Shown: positions 34,767 through 44,229 of the stretch, piece by piece | How positions within the stretch are numbered: position 1 is the first letter of the stretch | How the letters are laid out: each line of letters starts with the position of its first letter | DNA from: Bernardetia sp. ABR2-2B | GTDB lineage: Bacteria > Bacteroidota > Bacteroidia > Cytophagales > Bernardetiaceae | Length of the DNA: 64,000 nucleotides | Direction of reading: 5' to 3' | Assembly: GCF_037126435.1 (NCBI RefSeq) | Contig: NZ_CP147020.1 | Coordinates: forward strand, 4,415,001 to 4,479,000 | Position numbers and translations under genes: made by a program | Notes under the pieces: generated by a model | What the model was told of the DNA's origin: nothing | The model's input: the letters and a program-made list of their open reading frames with translations, nothing else | Databases searched by the model: none

Positions 34767-36548
34767 TTACACCAAAGGCATTAGCCATTTTTCCAAATTC
34801 TCCTTCTGCTCATTGGTAGCATCTTCTTTTACTTTCAGTTTAATATTTGGATAGCCATTTTCATCGTATTTTGTAGTAATGGTGTGTAATTGACTATCTC
34901 TAAAAAACGAAATTTCTAATTCTAGTTTTTCTTCTTTTGCAGCTTTTTTCAAAATTGCATTTGGATTGTTTGCATCCAATTTATATGAATTAATTGCTAC
35001 AATTTCATCTTGAACCGTCAGACATTTAGCTACTTCGCTATCTGGAGAATAACCAACCACAACGTAAGCATTATTCTGAAAAATAGTTTTTAATCCTAAT
35101 CTTCGCTCTATTTCGTTTTCATTTGGAACAAATGTTTTCTCAATTCCGACATATTCAAAGGCTTCTTTTAGATATTCATTTAAAGCATTGGGCGAATAAA
35201 TACTCTTTTCAAAGTAATTTTTTGTGTCATCTTTAAAAGCATCTCCTGCCACAGCATCGACGACATTATGATAATCTTCTAAGGAATAGCCTTTTTTCCT
35301 TTTACCAAAATCTTCCCATAGTTTTATCATTACATCATCTAAAGATTTCTCATTATTACTAGATTGCCTAATTTTCATATCCAAAATAAATGCAGCCATT
35401 GCTCCCTCTACATAAATCGATGATTTTCGGTTCGGAATGCCGAGTTCATAACCATCAAGCCACAAATCATACGACGAATCAGCCACAGAAAGATTGAGCC
35501 TTCCATTGTTGTGAAAATGTCTTTTTAATAATACTTCCAATTCTTTCAAATAATATTCTTGTGTCCAAACGCCACTTCTACACAAAATATAATCTCCATA
35601 ATACGTCGTCAATCCTTCAGCTACAAAACCAGTTTTGAAATAGGTTTCCTTAGACAAATCATACGGCATAAGTTCTTTCGGACGAATACGCATAATGTTC
35701 CAAAAATGAAAAAGCTCGTGCGAACTAATCCCCAAAAAGTCATTATAACGAGCCGTTCCGTCCATGTCATAATCAGCTCCCAACGTAATGACGGTAGAAT
35801 GACAATGTTCTACACCGTGATATTTTGAATACGGCAAAATCTGAAACATAAAATGATAATCCGTACTTGGAAAATCCTTAAAAAGAGCGACTTGGTCTTT
35901 TGTGAATTTTTGAAATTCTTCTGTTGCCTTTTCAAAATCAATTTTCCAATCGCCTTGAATCCAAATATGAAAATTAGCATCTGAGTTTTCTACTTTGTAG
36001 CTTTTATGTTGAAGCGTATCAGAGGCAATCAGAGGAGAATCGACTAGCTCAAAAAAATCTGTCGCAACTAAATAATCCTTATCTTTTCCTGCCGTTTTTT
36101 CGGTTTTTTGTTCTAATGCACAAGCTACTTTATAACGAGAAGGCATTTCTACATGAACTCTATACATTGAATCTGGACGGTTTTTGACTTCCAAACAACA
36201 ACAAATAAAGTTCAAATAAATTTGTTTTTCGTCCACATAACACCCTCCTGCATCCATTTGGTTGGCATAATACGTATAACGAACTTTTACAGTCTGTGCG
36301 CCTTTTGTTTTTATTCTCCAATTATCTTTGGTAGCTTTTGCAAATTCTAAGGGATTTTCATTTTCATCGAAAACCTCAAATTTTGCTATATTTTTAGCGA
36401 AATTTTGTAGTGTATAACGCCCCGGTCGCCACGCAGGAAGTTGAAGGGAAAGTTCTTTTTCCATAATATCATCGACGTGATTTATGGTAAGTTCGATATT
36501 GATAAAATGATGATGCGCTTGTGTGTATGAAATTTTATAATCTAACAT
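34767..36548 (-). CDS. M61 family metallopeptidase with PDZ domain, cytoplasmic-type
   Basis: 593 residues. No signal peptide is seen (MLDYKISYTQAHHHFINIEL), unlike the homologue at 12212. The beta domain has LQLPAWRPGRYTLQNFAKNI, the zinc site is SSHELFHFWNIMRIRPKEL (HExxH), and the third ligand lies in GFVAEGLTTYYGDY. A short PDZ-like region (about 480-560, VGYSPDSEVAKCLTVQDEIV) ends the protein. Expected activity is aminopeptidase on peptides. The upstream spacer holds an array of four palindromes. Confidence 0.92.
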   Translation of the reverse strand: MLDYKISYTQAHHHFINIELTINHVDDIMEKELSLQLPAWRPGRYTLQNFAKNIAKFEVFDENENPLEFAKATKDNWRIKTKGAQTVKVRYTYYANQMDAGGCYVDEKQIYLNFICCCLEVKNRPDSMYRVHVEMPSRYKVACALEQKTEKTAGKDKDYLVATDFFELVDSPLIASDTLQHKSYKVENSDANFHIWIQGDWKIDFEKATEEFQKFTKDQVALFKDFPSTDYHFMFQILPYSKYHGVEHCHSTVITLGADYDMDGTARYNDFLGISSHELFHFWNIMRIRPKELMPYDLSKETYFKTGFVAEGLTTYYGDYILCRSGVWTQEYYLKELEVLLKRHFHNNGRLNLSVADSSYDLWLDGYELGIPNRKSSIYVEGAMAAFILDMKIRQSSNNEKSLDDVMIKLWEDFGKRKKGYSLEDYHNVVDAVAGDAFKDDTKNYFEKSIYSPNALNEYLKEAFEYVGIEKTFVPNENEIERRLGLKTIFQNNAYVVVGYSPDSEVAKCLTVQDEIVAINSYKLDANNPNAILKKAAKEEKLELEISFFRDSQLHTITTKYDENGYPNIKLKVKEDATNEQKENLEKWLMPLV

Positions 36549-36585
36549 GTGAAAAGAATAGAGTAAATTTGAAAAAAATAAAGTG

Positions 36586-36690
36586 AATTCGTTTCCTTAG
36601 AAACGAATTTCAGACGATTCCTCAGAATCGTGATATGTATAAAAATTACGATTTTGAGAAATCGTTTCGTTCAGTTCTGAGGAACTGAAC
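36586..36690. repeat. Array of four short palindromes
   Basis: Four hairpins lie end to end: AATTCGTTTC-CTTA-GAAACGAATT (36586-36609), ACGATTC-CTCA-GAATCGT (36614-36631), ACGATTT-TGAG-AAATCGT (36648-36665) and GTTCAGTTC-TGAG-GAACTGAAC (36669-36690). All arms are perfect. The loops are CTTA/CTCA or the reverse complement TGAG. They fill the divergent spacer before the heptosyltransferase. This looks like a REP-type cluster. Confidence 0.75.
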
Positions 36691-36708
36691 ACACAAAATG
36701 ATAATTTA

Positions 36709-37767
36709 ATGAAAATTCTACTAATACAAACAGCTTTTATAGGCGATGTCATTTTAGCAACTTCGCTGATAGAGTCTATTCGGAAAAAATATCCTTCTGC
36801 AAAAATTGATTTTTTATTGCGAAAAGGAAATGAAAATTTACTTCAAAAACACCCTTTCTTGAATGATGTTTTGATTTGGGACAAAAAAAATAAATATAAA
36901 AGTCTTTTTGAGTTGATGAAAAAAGTCAGAAAAACTTCTTATGATTCTGTTCTGAATCTACAACGCTTCGGAGCAACAGGACTTTTGACAGCTTTCTCAA
37001 ATTCAAAAATAAAAGCTGGGTTTAAGAAAAACCCTTTTTCGTGGGCATTTACACACAAATATGAGCATATAATTACAACAAATGAAAATTCGCCTCACGA
37101 AATAGAACGGAATAGCAAAGTATTAGAAAGTATAAATATAAATGATATTTCGAAGCCAAAGTTATATCCTTCTGATGCTGATAAAGAAAAAATAAAAGAG
37201 TTTATTCAAAAGGATTTTATTTGTATTGCGCCCACTTCGGTCTGGTTTACCAAACAATTTCCTTTGCATAAATGGTATGAGTTTATTGCACAACTATTAT
37301 TTGAAGAAGAAAATAACATACAACTTCCTCAAAACTTTACGATTTATTTGTTGGGTGCACCATCAGATTCGGAAAATTGTCAGAAAATAGTGGAAGGGAT
37401 AGAATTAAATCAAATTAATTTAAAATTCAAAGTAAAAAGTAAAATTATAAATCTAGCAGGGAAATTATCATTGATGCAATCAGCAGCTTTGATGGAACAT
37501 GCAAAACTGGTTTTGGCAAACGATTCTGCGCCTTTGCATTTGGCTTCTTCTGTCAATGCACCTGTTTGTGCTGTTTTTTGTTCGACTGTTCCTGTTTTTG
37601 GGTTTACACCTCTATCTTCAACATCATTTATTATCGAAACTGAACAAAAATTGGAGTGTCGTCCGTGTGGTTTGCACGGTTTTAAATCTTGTCCGAAAGG
37701 TCATTTTAAGTGTGCAGAGAGCATCAAAACAGAACAGATTTTGGAAATTGTAAACAGTATTTTGTAA
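36709..37767 (+). CDS. Glycosyltransferase family 9, ADP-heptose:LPS heptosyltransferase-like
   Basis: 352 residues. MKILLIQTAFIGDVILATSL is the typical start with the GDxxL loop; PSAKIDFLLRKGNENLLQKHP and KTSYDSVLNLQRF follow. The C-terminal half has IAPTSVWFTKQFPLHKWYEF, INLAGKLSLMQSAALMEHAKLVLANDSAPLHLASSV and CRPCGLHGFKSCPKGHFKC, the usual Cys-rich end. It adds heptose to the LPS inner core at the inner membrane's cytoplasmic face. The gene stands alone, not in an LPS cluster. Confidence 0.93.
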   Translation: MKILLIQTAFIGDVILATSLIESIRKKYPSAKIDFLLRKGNENLLQKHPFLNDVLIWDKKNKYKSLFELMKKVRKTSYDSVLNLQRFGATGLLTAFSNSKIKAGFKKNPFSWAFTHKYEHIITTNENSPHEIERNSKVLESININDISKPKLYPSDADKEKIKEFIQKDFICIAPTSVWFTKQFPLHKWYEFIAQLLFEEENNIQLPQNFTIYLLGAPSDSENCQKIVEGIELNQINLKFKVKSKIINLAGKLSLMQSAALMEHAKLVLANDSAPLHLASSVNAPVCAVFCSTVPVFGFTPLSSTSFIIETEQKLECRPCGLHGFKSCPKGHFKCAESIKTEQILEIVNSIL

Positions 37768-37814
37768 AAGAGACAACTCTTTCTGCTGAATCAAAAAAAT
37801 GCAATAAGATAAGC

Positions 37815-38273
37815 TTACCTTCTTGCTTTATTCTCAAAATTCATCTTATTTTTATAGAATTGATTTCCAAAAATAATACTACCAAATCCAAAAAAAATGA
37901 GAATAAAAGGTAGAAAGTAAATACTAACAAGTGTGTTGATTTGTTCGCTATGTTCTCTACTTGGGACATAGAGAATTTCTACTTTCTCATTGATTTCAAA
38001 TCTAGGTTCGTAATTGGCGATGGGGTCTTTAAACTGCACTATTTTTCCGTCTTGATTCGTATATTCCAAAATAGATTGATATTCTTTTTTCCCAGAGCTT
38101 GGCTCTATATCATAATCAACAACAGTTGCTGTGGCTTTTATAGAGTCTGATTTATCATTTTCCACGGCAAGTAGAACAAGGACACCAAATAAAAGTGAGA
38201 AGATGCCCACGATAATCATAATAATTCCTGCTATTTTATTTTTGTTTTCTTTGGTCATAGAGAGATAACTCAA
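37815..38273 (-). CDS. DUF3592 membrane protein
   Basis: 152 residues; a start five codons later (38258, MTKENKNK) is equally possible. Membrane segments lie at about 15-38 and 117-138. Between them are ATATVVDYDIEPSSGKKEYQ, a KEYQSILEYTNQDGK block and VEILYVPSREHSEQIN, the pattern of DUF3592 proteins (XxVxYxPxxPxxAxI). The function is unknown. It is convergent with the heptosyltransferase. Confidence 0.8.
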   Translation of the reverse strand: MSYLSMTKENKNKIAGIIMIIVGIFSLLFGVLVLLAVENDKSDSIKATATVVDYDIEPSSGKKEYQSILEYTNQDGKIVQFKDPIANYEPRFEINEKVEILYVPSREHSEQINTLVSIYFLPFILIFFGFGSIIFGNQFYKNKMNFENKARR

Positions 38274-38307
38274 GCTGTTTTATATAAAAGAAGAGTAGGT
38301 TTTATCT

Positions 38308-41300
38308 TTAAACTTTGATTCCTATCAGACTAATATCATCTACTTGTGCGCTTTCTTGTTGATGCTCTCTCAATGACATAAGTAGGTCTGTTCTCTGTTT
38401 CTCCATTAACTTTGTAGCATTGTTTTCTATTATTTTACGAAGATTCAGAGAACCAATCTTCTTACGTTCTGGGTTGGGTTGGTCTGCAAAACCGTCTGTT
38501 GTGAGATAGATTAAAGAACCTTTTTTCAAAATAACTTCATTGTTAGTAAACGGAACAGGATTATTTCTCATTCTTCCCCCAATCGAACGACGGTCGCCTT
38601 TTATAGTTTTTAATTTTGGAGTTGATTCTATTTTTTCAATAAAATACAAAGGTCGTTTTGCGCCTGAAAAAGTAATTTTGAATGTATTTTCATCTGCCTC
38701 TTCTTCTAGGCAAAAAAGAGCGATGTCCATTCCATCATCATTTGATGTTTGGTCTTGCTTCAAAACAGCACGTGTATTTTTATCCAAAAGCTCCAAAATT
38801 TTGGCAGGTTCTCTTACTTGTTGTGTCTGTACAATCTCATCTAAAAGAGTTTTGCCAATAACAGACATAAAACCACCTGGAACGCCATGTCCTGTACAGT
38901 CAATGATAGCTGCATAGGTTCTTGTTTGAATAATTCCATCAACTTCTGTATCTATTTTAGTAACCCAATAAAAATCACCTGAAACCATAGAAAGTGGCTT
39001 GAAAATTACGAAGTGAGAACTAAAAAGCGAATTCATAAAATCTCTTTCTGGTAGCATCGCTTGTTGAATAGTAAGAGCATAACGAATAGAATCCGTAATA
39101 TTTCTATTGTTGGTTTCTATTGTTTTATAGGCTCTTGCATTATCCAAGGCAATAGAAGTATAGGCAGCCAAAGACCGTAAAATAGTGATATGCTGATTAG
39201 AATAGGCATCTTTTTGAAAACTCTGAACGGTCAGGATTCCGATAGCATGTTGTTCTACACTCAATGGAAAATAAGCTGCTGATTCTGGCATTTTGCCAAG
39301 TTCCATTTCTATTCCCTTACTTGCCTGTTCGTTGGTATAATTTTTATTTTCTTTCTCAAAATCTTGAATAATAATTTCTTTTTGACCTTCATAACAAAGA
39401 ACAGATAGGCGTTTTTTATCTCTCAATGACTTTGTATGAAATGGAAAGTAGGTTTCTCCTTCCACAAAAAATGGAAACTCTAAACGCTGTGATTCTTCAT
39501 TAAAAACACCAATACCGAACCTGTCAACAGGCATAAGTCCACTTACATTTTGATAAACAGTTTCTATCATTTGGCGCATGTCTAAGGTAGAGGTAATTTT
39601 TTGTCCTACCTCACTCAAGATGTTTACATTGTCATAAGCTACTTTAAGTTCCTCTGATTGTTTTTCTAAAAGCGAATTTTGATTAGCCAATTGCTTAGTC
39701 TGGCTTTCTAGTTCCCATGTTTTTTCGGCTAGTTCATTTGTTCGTTCTTCTACTTGATATTCCAAACGACGCTTTTGTTCCTGAATTTGATAAGTTCTAA
39801 CATTATATCCTCCTATTGTAACAGCCAAAAAAAGAAATATAGAAAGCGTAATAAACCACCACGTTCGCCAAAAAGGAGGAGTTACGATAATATTCATTTC
39901 AATTCCTGTGTCATTCCAAATTCCATCACTATTCGAACCCTTCACTTTTAATGTATAATTGCCTGAAGCAAGATTGGTATAAGTAACAAAATTACGACTA
40001 GTAGAATGCCACTCTTTATCAAATCCTTCTAAGTAATATGAATATTTTGTTTTCTGAGGAGCAATAAAATCTAAAACTGAAAACTCAATCGAAAAAACAT
40101 TTGCATCATAAGGTAATTCAATTTCATTTGTGTAAGGAATCGCTTTTTCCAAGTACGAATCTTTATCAGAGGGAGAAATAGCTTTATTAAAAAGTGAAAA
40201 TTGTGTGAAGACGAGCTTAGGAACATCTACATTATAACTCAAACTATCAGGGTTGAAGCGATTAAAACCATTTATTCCACCAAAATAAATAAAACCCTGT
40301 CTTTCTTCTCCAGTAACTTTATCAATTATTCTTTCTTGAAAAGCCGAACCTGAAATAAATTCGTTGCTCTGTAATCCATCTGAAATATCATAGGAACGAA
40401 TCGTTTTTGCATAAGGGTCAAACTCTGCTACTCCTTGACTTGTACTTACCCAAATACGATTTTGCAAATCACAGACTACTGCATGAACAATATTGTTTGG
40501 CAAACCATCCTTTTCTGTAAAAGCTGTAAAATCACCTTTTTTGACATCAAACTTGTTAAGCCCATTTGCTGTTCCTATCCAAATATTTCCATCATCATCT
40601 TCTGTTATAGACAAAATTTCATCATTACTAATGCTATTTGGGTTTTCAATTTGGTGCATATAGCGTACAAATTTTTCGCTTTTTGGCATGTTGTCGTATA
40701 GGTTTAGTCCGTCTTCTGTTCCTATCCAAAGGTTGCCAATTCTGTCTTCAAAAATTACACGAACATAATCATTGCTCAAGCTAAAATCATCATAGGTTTC
40801 TGTTTTGAAAAGTTCTGTTTCTCCAGAAGGTAATATTTTGAGAAGTCCTTGTTGGTATAAACCTATCCAATAATTATTTTTGGTGTCTTGATAAATAGCT
40901 TTTATAGATATTTTTTTTGGGTTGATTAGCTCTTCGTTATACACTTCAACTTTTTTGAAAGTTTGTGTTTTGTCATCAAAAAGTTCTAAACCTTCCGAAG
41001 TTCCGACCCAAATTTGATTTTGCCTATCTTGATATACCACAGAGACTTTATCACTTGCAATAGTAGTTTCATCTTTTTCTCTATGTTGGTAGGTCTTGAA
41101 GATTCTTTCTTTTTTATTTTCAGGCGTCAAGATAGCAACCCCAGCACTTGCTGTTCCTATCCAAAGGTTATCATTCTGCGTTTTGAAAATACTTGTAATT
41201 CGGCTATCTGGAAGACTTTTAGGTTTGTCAGTTTCTTCTCTAAAATGAGCAAATTTGTTTTTGATAGCATTAAATTTATTCACACCTTCTGCAAGTGTTC

Positions 41301-42429
41301 CTATCCAAATACTGTTTTGGTTGTCTTTAAAAATACTTGTAATATGATTATTACTAAGCGAGTAACGCAAAGAAGGATTAGAGACAAGTGCTTTTATTTG
41401 ATTTGTTGAAGTATTAATAATCAAAACACCATCTTCTTGTGTACCTACAAAAATTTCATCTTCAAAACTTTGAAAAGTAGTAACTATTTTGCTAGAAAAA
41501 AGGTTTTTTGTTGTTGGCTTTCCTGTTCTGTCAATAGTTCTTTGTTCATTAGCTTCCAAAACTGTGAATATCTCTGTATCTAAATCTAAAATATTAATTC
41601 CTCCATCACGAGTAGCAATCCAAAGCTTGTTACTCAAATTACTATTTTTAGAGTTTTGCTTTTTCAGTATCTCTAAACCAATGATTTGTTCGCTACTTGG
41701 TGCGCTTGAACTGCTTCCATAAATACTTGGTCTGAAATGAACAAATTTATTTTCATTTTCTTCAAAACGGTCTAACCCTCCTTCTGCTGTCGCTATCCAA
41801 AGGCGTTGTTGATTATCTTCTATAATATCTGTAATATGATTTTGAGCTAATGAGTTTTGATTACGTTCATCGTTTCTGTAATGGTCAAATGTTTTGGCTG
41901 TTGGATTAAAAAGATTCAGACCACCGATAGAAGTTCCTACCCAAAGTCTATTTTTAGAGTCTTTTAAAATTGAAGTAACTATCCCTGCACTCAAACTGAG
42001 GGGGTTTTGTGGGTTGTGAGTAAAGACTTCAAATTGTTCGCTAATGGTATTGAGTTTAGCTAGTCCACCGTCTTGAGTTCCTATCCAAATAAAATTATCT
42101 TCGGTTTGTAATAGAAAAGTAATATGATTATCAGGGATTGAATTTTTATTTTTTTCGTTTTTATAGGTCTTGAAATGACTAGCATCATATTGATTAAGTC
42201 CATTTTGAGTTCCTATCCAAATAAAACCCAAATTATCCTGCAACATACATGTAACCGTATTTTGAGATAGTCCTTCTTGGGAGGTAATTTTGTCAAAACG
42301 CCAATCTAACACAGCCTCTTGTGCATAAATAGAAACCGTATTCTGAAAGATAAGGAAACTAAAAAAACAGACTACACGAAAAAGGAATGATAAGTTATTT
42401 TTGATAGAAAATTGAGGTAAATGCGACAT
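38308..42429 (-). CDS. Giant sensor: propeller repeats, Y_Y_Y, GAF-like and SpoIIE phosphatase domains
   Basis: 1373 residues. After a signal peptide (about 1-36) come more than ten two-component-regulator propeller repeats (LWIGT-type, for example LGFIWIGTQNGLNQYD, NRLWVGTSIGGLNLFN) to about residue 760, then a Y_Y_Y domain (about 790-860, YSYYLEGFDKEWHSTSRNF), one membrane helix (about 872-892), a coiled coil, a GAF-like domain (about 950-1105) and a PP2C/SpoIIE phosphatase (about 1130-1373) with GDFYWVTKI, IIDCTGHGVPGGFMSVIG and YLTTDGFADQPNPERK. Hybrid sensors of this layout normally end in a kinase; here the output is a phosphatase like that at 17854. Confidence 0.94.
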   Translation of the reverse strand: MSHLPQFSIKNNLSFLFRVVCFFSFLIFQNTVSIYAQEAVLDWRFDKITSQEGLSQNTVTCMLQDNLGFIWIGTQNGLNQYDASHFKTYKNEKNKNSIPDNHITFLLQTEDNFIWIGTQDGGLAKLNTISEQFEVFTHNPQNPLSLSAGIVTSILKDSKNRLWVGTSIGGLNLFNPTAKTFDHYRNDERNQNSLAQNHITDIIEDNQQRLWIATAEGGLDRFEENENKFVHFRPSIYGSSSSAPSSEQIIGLEILKKQNSKNSNLSNKLWIATRDGGINILDLDTEIFTVLEANEQRTIDRTGKPTTKNLFSSKIVTTFQSFEDEIFVGTQEDGVLIINTSTNQIKALVSNPSLRYSLSNNHITSIFKDNQNSIWIGTLAEGVNKFNAIKNKFAHFREETDKPKSLPDSRITSIFKTQNDNLWIGTASAGVAILTPENKKERIFKTYQHREKDETTIASDKVSVVYQDRQNQIWVGTSEGLELFDDKTQTFKKVEVYNEELINPKKISIKAIYQDTKNNYWIGLYQQGLLKILPSGETELFKTETYDDFSLSNDYVRVIFEDRIGNLWIGTEDGLNLYDNMPKSEKFVRYMHQIENPNSISNDEILSITEDDDGNIWIGTANGLNKFDVKKGDFTAFTEKDGLPNNIVHAVVCDLQNRIWVSTSQGVAEFDPYAKTIRSYDISDGLQSNEFISGSAFQERIIDKVTGEERQGFIYFGGINGFNRFNPDSLSYNVDVPKLVFTQFSLFNKAISPSDKDSYLEKAIPYTNEIELPYDANVFSIEFSVLDFIAPQKTKYSYYLEGFDKEWHSTSRNFVTYTNLASGNYTLKVKGSNSDGIWNDTGIEMNIIVTPPFWRTWWFITLSIFLFLAVTIGGYNVRTYQIQEQKRRLEYQVEERTNELAEKTWELESQTKQLANQNSLLEKQSEELKVAYDNVNILSEVGQKITSTLDMRQMIETVYQNVSGLMPVDRFGIGVFNEESQRLEFPFFVEGETYFPFHTKSLRDKKRLSVLCYEGQKEIIIQDFEKENKNYTNEQASKGIEMELGKMPESAAYFPLSVEQHAIGILTVQSFQKDAYSNQHITILRSLAAYTSIALDNARAYKTIETNNRNITDSIRYALTIQQAMLPERDFMNSLFSSHFVIFKPLSMVSGDFYWVTKIDTEVDGIIQTRTYAAIIDCTGHGVPGGFMSVIGKTLLDEIVQTQQVREPAKILELLDKNTRAVLKQDQTSNDDGMDIALFCLEEEADENTFKITFSGAKRPLYFIEKIESTPKLKTIKGDRRSIGGRMRNNPVPFTNNEVILKKGSLIYLTTDGFADQPNPERKKIGSLNLRKIIENNATKLMEKQRTDLLMSLREHQQESAQVDDISLIGIKV

Positions 42430-42600
42430 AAATTTTTTGAGTGCCTTTTATGAAATCCTCATTGACAGCTACATTTGAGTTTTAATAGGGATTTGTTTTA
42501 TTCTATGTTTGTTCTATTTAGGAAAGATAAAAAAAAACTAGCATATTACAATAGAAATTTAGATGAACAAGTTAGAATATTCTATCATTTTTTATAAAAA

Positions 42601-42640
42601 AATAAACCTACCAAATTCAAAAAAATCTGATAGGTTTGTT
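42601..42640 (-). terminator. Probable terminator after the ABC1 kinase gene
   Basis: AATAAACCTACC (42601-42612) pairs with GATAGGTTTGTT (42629-42640) at 10 of 12 positions; on the minus strand a T-rich run follows. Confidence 0.45.
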
Positions 42641-42660
42641 ATTTCTTGTAACAAAGAATA

Positions 42661-43986
42661 TTATACTGCTTTATTTTTATACCAATATGAATCTGTATTT
42701 ACAGTAGCATTGAGTTCATGTAGTAGAAAGTATAAGCCAAAATAAGTTCTATTCAAATAAAGTGAATGCTGCGAACCTCTCGCTTGTTTAGAGTTTCGTA
42801 GTTCTGGCATTTTGGAAAGGCGTTCTCCAAATTCATTCAAATCATTAAAGTATTTTTTGTCTCCAAAATAAAAAGTTTTATCATGGAAAGGCTTCATAGA
42901 AAGCGATAATAATTCTTTAAAAACACCTTTAAAAAAAGCTCTTTGTTGTGGCGTATCATCGTCCATCAAAAAACCCAACCCTTCAAAAGCAGTTTCTAAT
43001 TGAGCATCATCTTCCAAAATGTTTTTTTCCATTATACTAAAATGCTGTAAATAATATTCTTCTGGAATTACTTTTACTGCACCAAAATCAATAAAACCAA
43101 CTCTTCCGTCTTCTTTCATCAAGAAATTACCAGGGTGTGGGTCTGCATGTACTTCTTTTAAGACATGCATTTGATAATCATAAAAATCCCAAAGCGTTTG
43201 AGCAGCTTTATTTTTTATTTCTTGAGAAGGATTAGTAGCCAAAAATTCCTTCAAGTGCATTCCTTCCAAAAAATCCATTGTCAAGATTCTTTCTGATGAA
43301 TATTCTGGATAATATTCTGGAAAAATAGCATTTGAAACGGCTTCTTGAGTCAGTTTTGCTAGTTTTTGTGAGCGTTCTAATTCTAAGTTATAATTCGTTT
43401 CAGATTTTAGCATATCGCCTACTTCCTTCATATAAATCTCCAAATCACGCTCACTAAGACCCAAAAGCTGCATAGCAAATGGTTTGACCATTCTCAAATC
43501 TGAATCTATACTTTCTGCCACCCCTGGATATTGAATCTTGACGGCAAAAGTTTTGTCTCCTATTTTTGCTTTATGAACTTGCCCAATAGAAGCTGCATTT
43601 ATCGCATCTTTAGTAAAGTCATCAAAAATATCACTCGGACTTTTACCCAAATACTGCTTGAATGTCTTTACTACTAATGGAAACGACAAAGGAGGCGCAG
43701 TATATTGAGCCATTTTAAATTTTTCACTATATGCACTTGGTAGCATTCCTTCACTCATAGACATCATTTGGGCTACCTTCAAAGCACTTCCTTTTAACTC
43801 ACTTAATGTTTCATAGACATCACTTGCATTTGCATCGTCTAATTCTTGACGGTCAAGACTCGGGTTTATTGTTTTTTTGGCATAGTGCTTTACATAATTT
43901 GCACCTAGTTTTACGCCTGTTTTGGCAAATTTTGCTGCTCGTTGTACTTTACTAGTGGGTATATTATCTTGTGATTTACGTTCCAT
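42661..43986 (-). CDS. ABC1/UbiB (AarF) atypical kinase
   Basis: 441 residues. LKGSALKVAQMMSMSEGMLP is the KxGQ region (Gln replaced in the strict motif by the sequence KVAQ, as usual for the family), INAASIGQVHKAKI is the alanine-rich loop, FAVKIQYPG carries the Lys, and EVHADPHPGNFLMKEDGRVGFIDFGAVK holds the catalytic and metal residues. UbiB-like proteins are ATPases that support quinone or lipid synthesis. Its first codons and leader are duplicated as a relic at 44973-45050. Confidence 0.93.
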   Translation of the reverse strand: MERKSQDNIPTSKVQRAAKFAKTGVKLGANYVKHYAKKTINPSLDRQELDDANASDVYETLSELKGSALKVAQMMSMSEGMLPSAYSEKFKMAQYTAPPLSFPLVVKTFKQYLGKSPSDIFDDFTKDAINAASIGQVHKAKIGDKTFAVKIQYPGVAESIDSDLRMVKPFAMQLLGLSERDLEIYMKEVGDMLKSETNYNLELERSQKLAKLTQEAVSNAIFPEYYPEYSSERILTMDFLEGMHLKEFLATNPSQEIKNKAAQTLWDFYDYQMHVLKEVHADPHPGNFLMKEDGRVGFIDFGAVKVIPEEYYLQHFSIMEKNILEDDAQLETAFEGLGFLMDDDTPQQRAFFKGVFKELLSLSMKPFHDKTFYFGDKKYFNDLNEFGERLSKMPELRNSKQARGSQHSLYLNRTYFGLYFLLHELNATVNTDSYWYKNKAV

Positions 43987-44229
43987 AAGGTTTTATATAA
44001 AAATATGTTATTTCTTCTAATTCTGTTTAATAAAATGTTTGCTATCAATTCACTAACGGTTGATTAAAAGCAATAGTTTTGAAATTTATATACAATTCAC
44101 TTTTTTATTTTAGACATGGTCATTTAGTCTTTTTTATAAATAAAGAGGTTTCCTTCCTAACAATTTGGTTTGAAAATTAGTATCTTTCAAAAAATAATTC
44201 ATTTATTCTAACAAAAAATATACTTCATC

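Noticed and set aside
36586-36690. Transcription terminators
   Set aside because: Four consecutive hairpins without T-runs, in a divergent (promoter) spacer, do not fit terminators.
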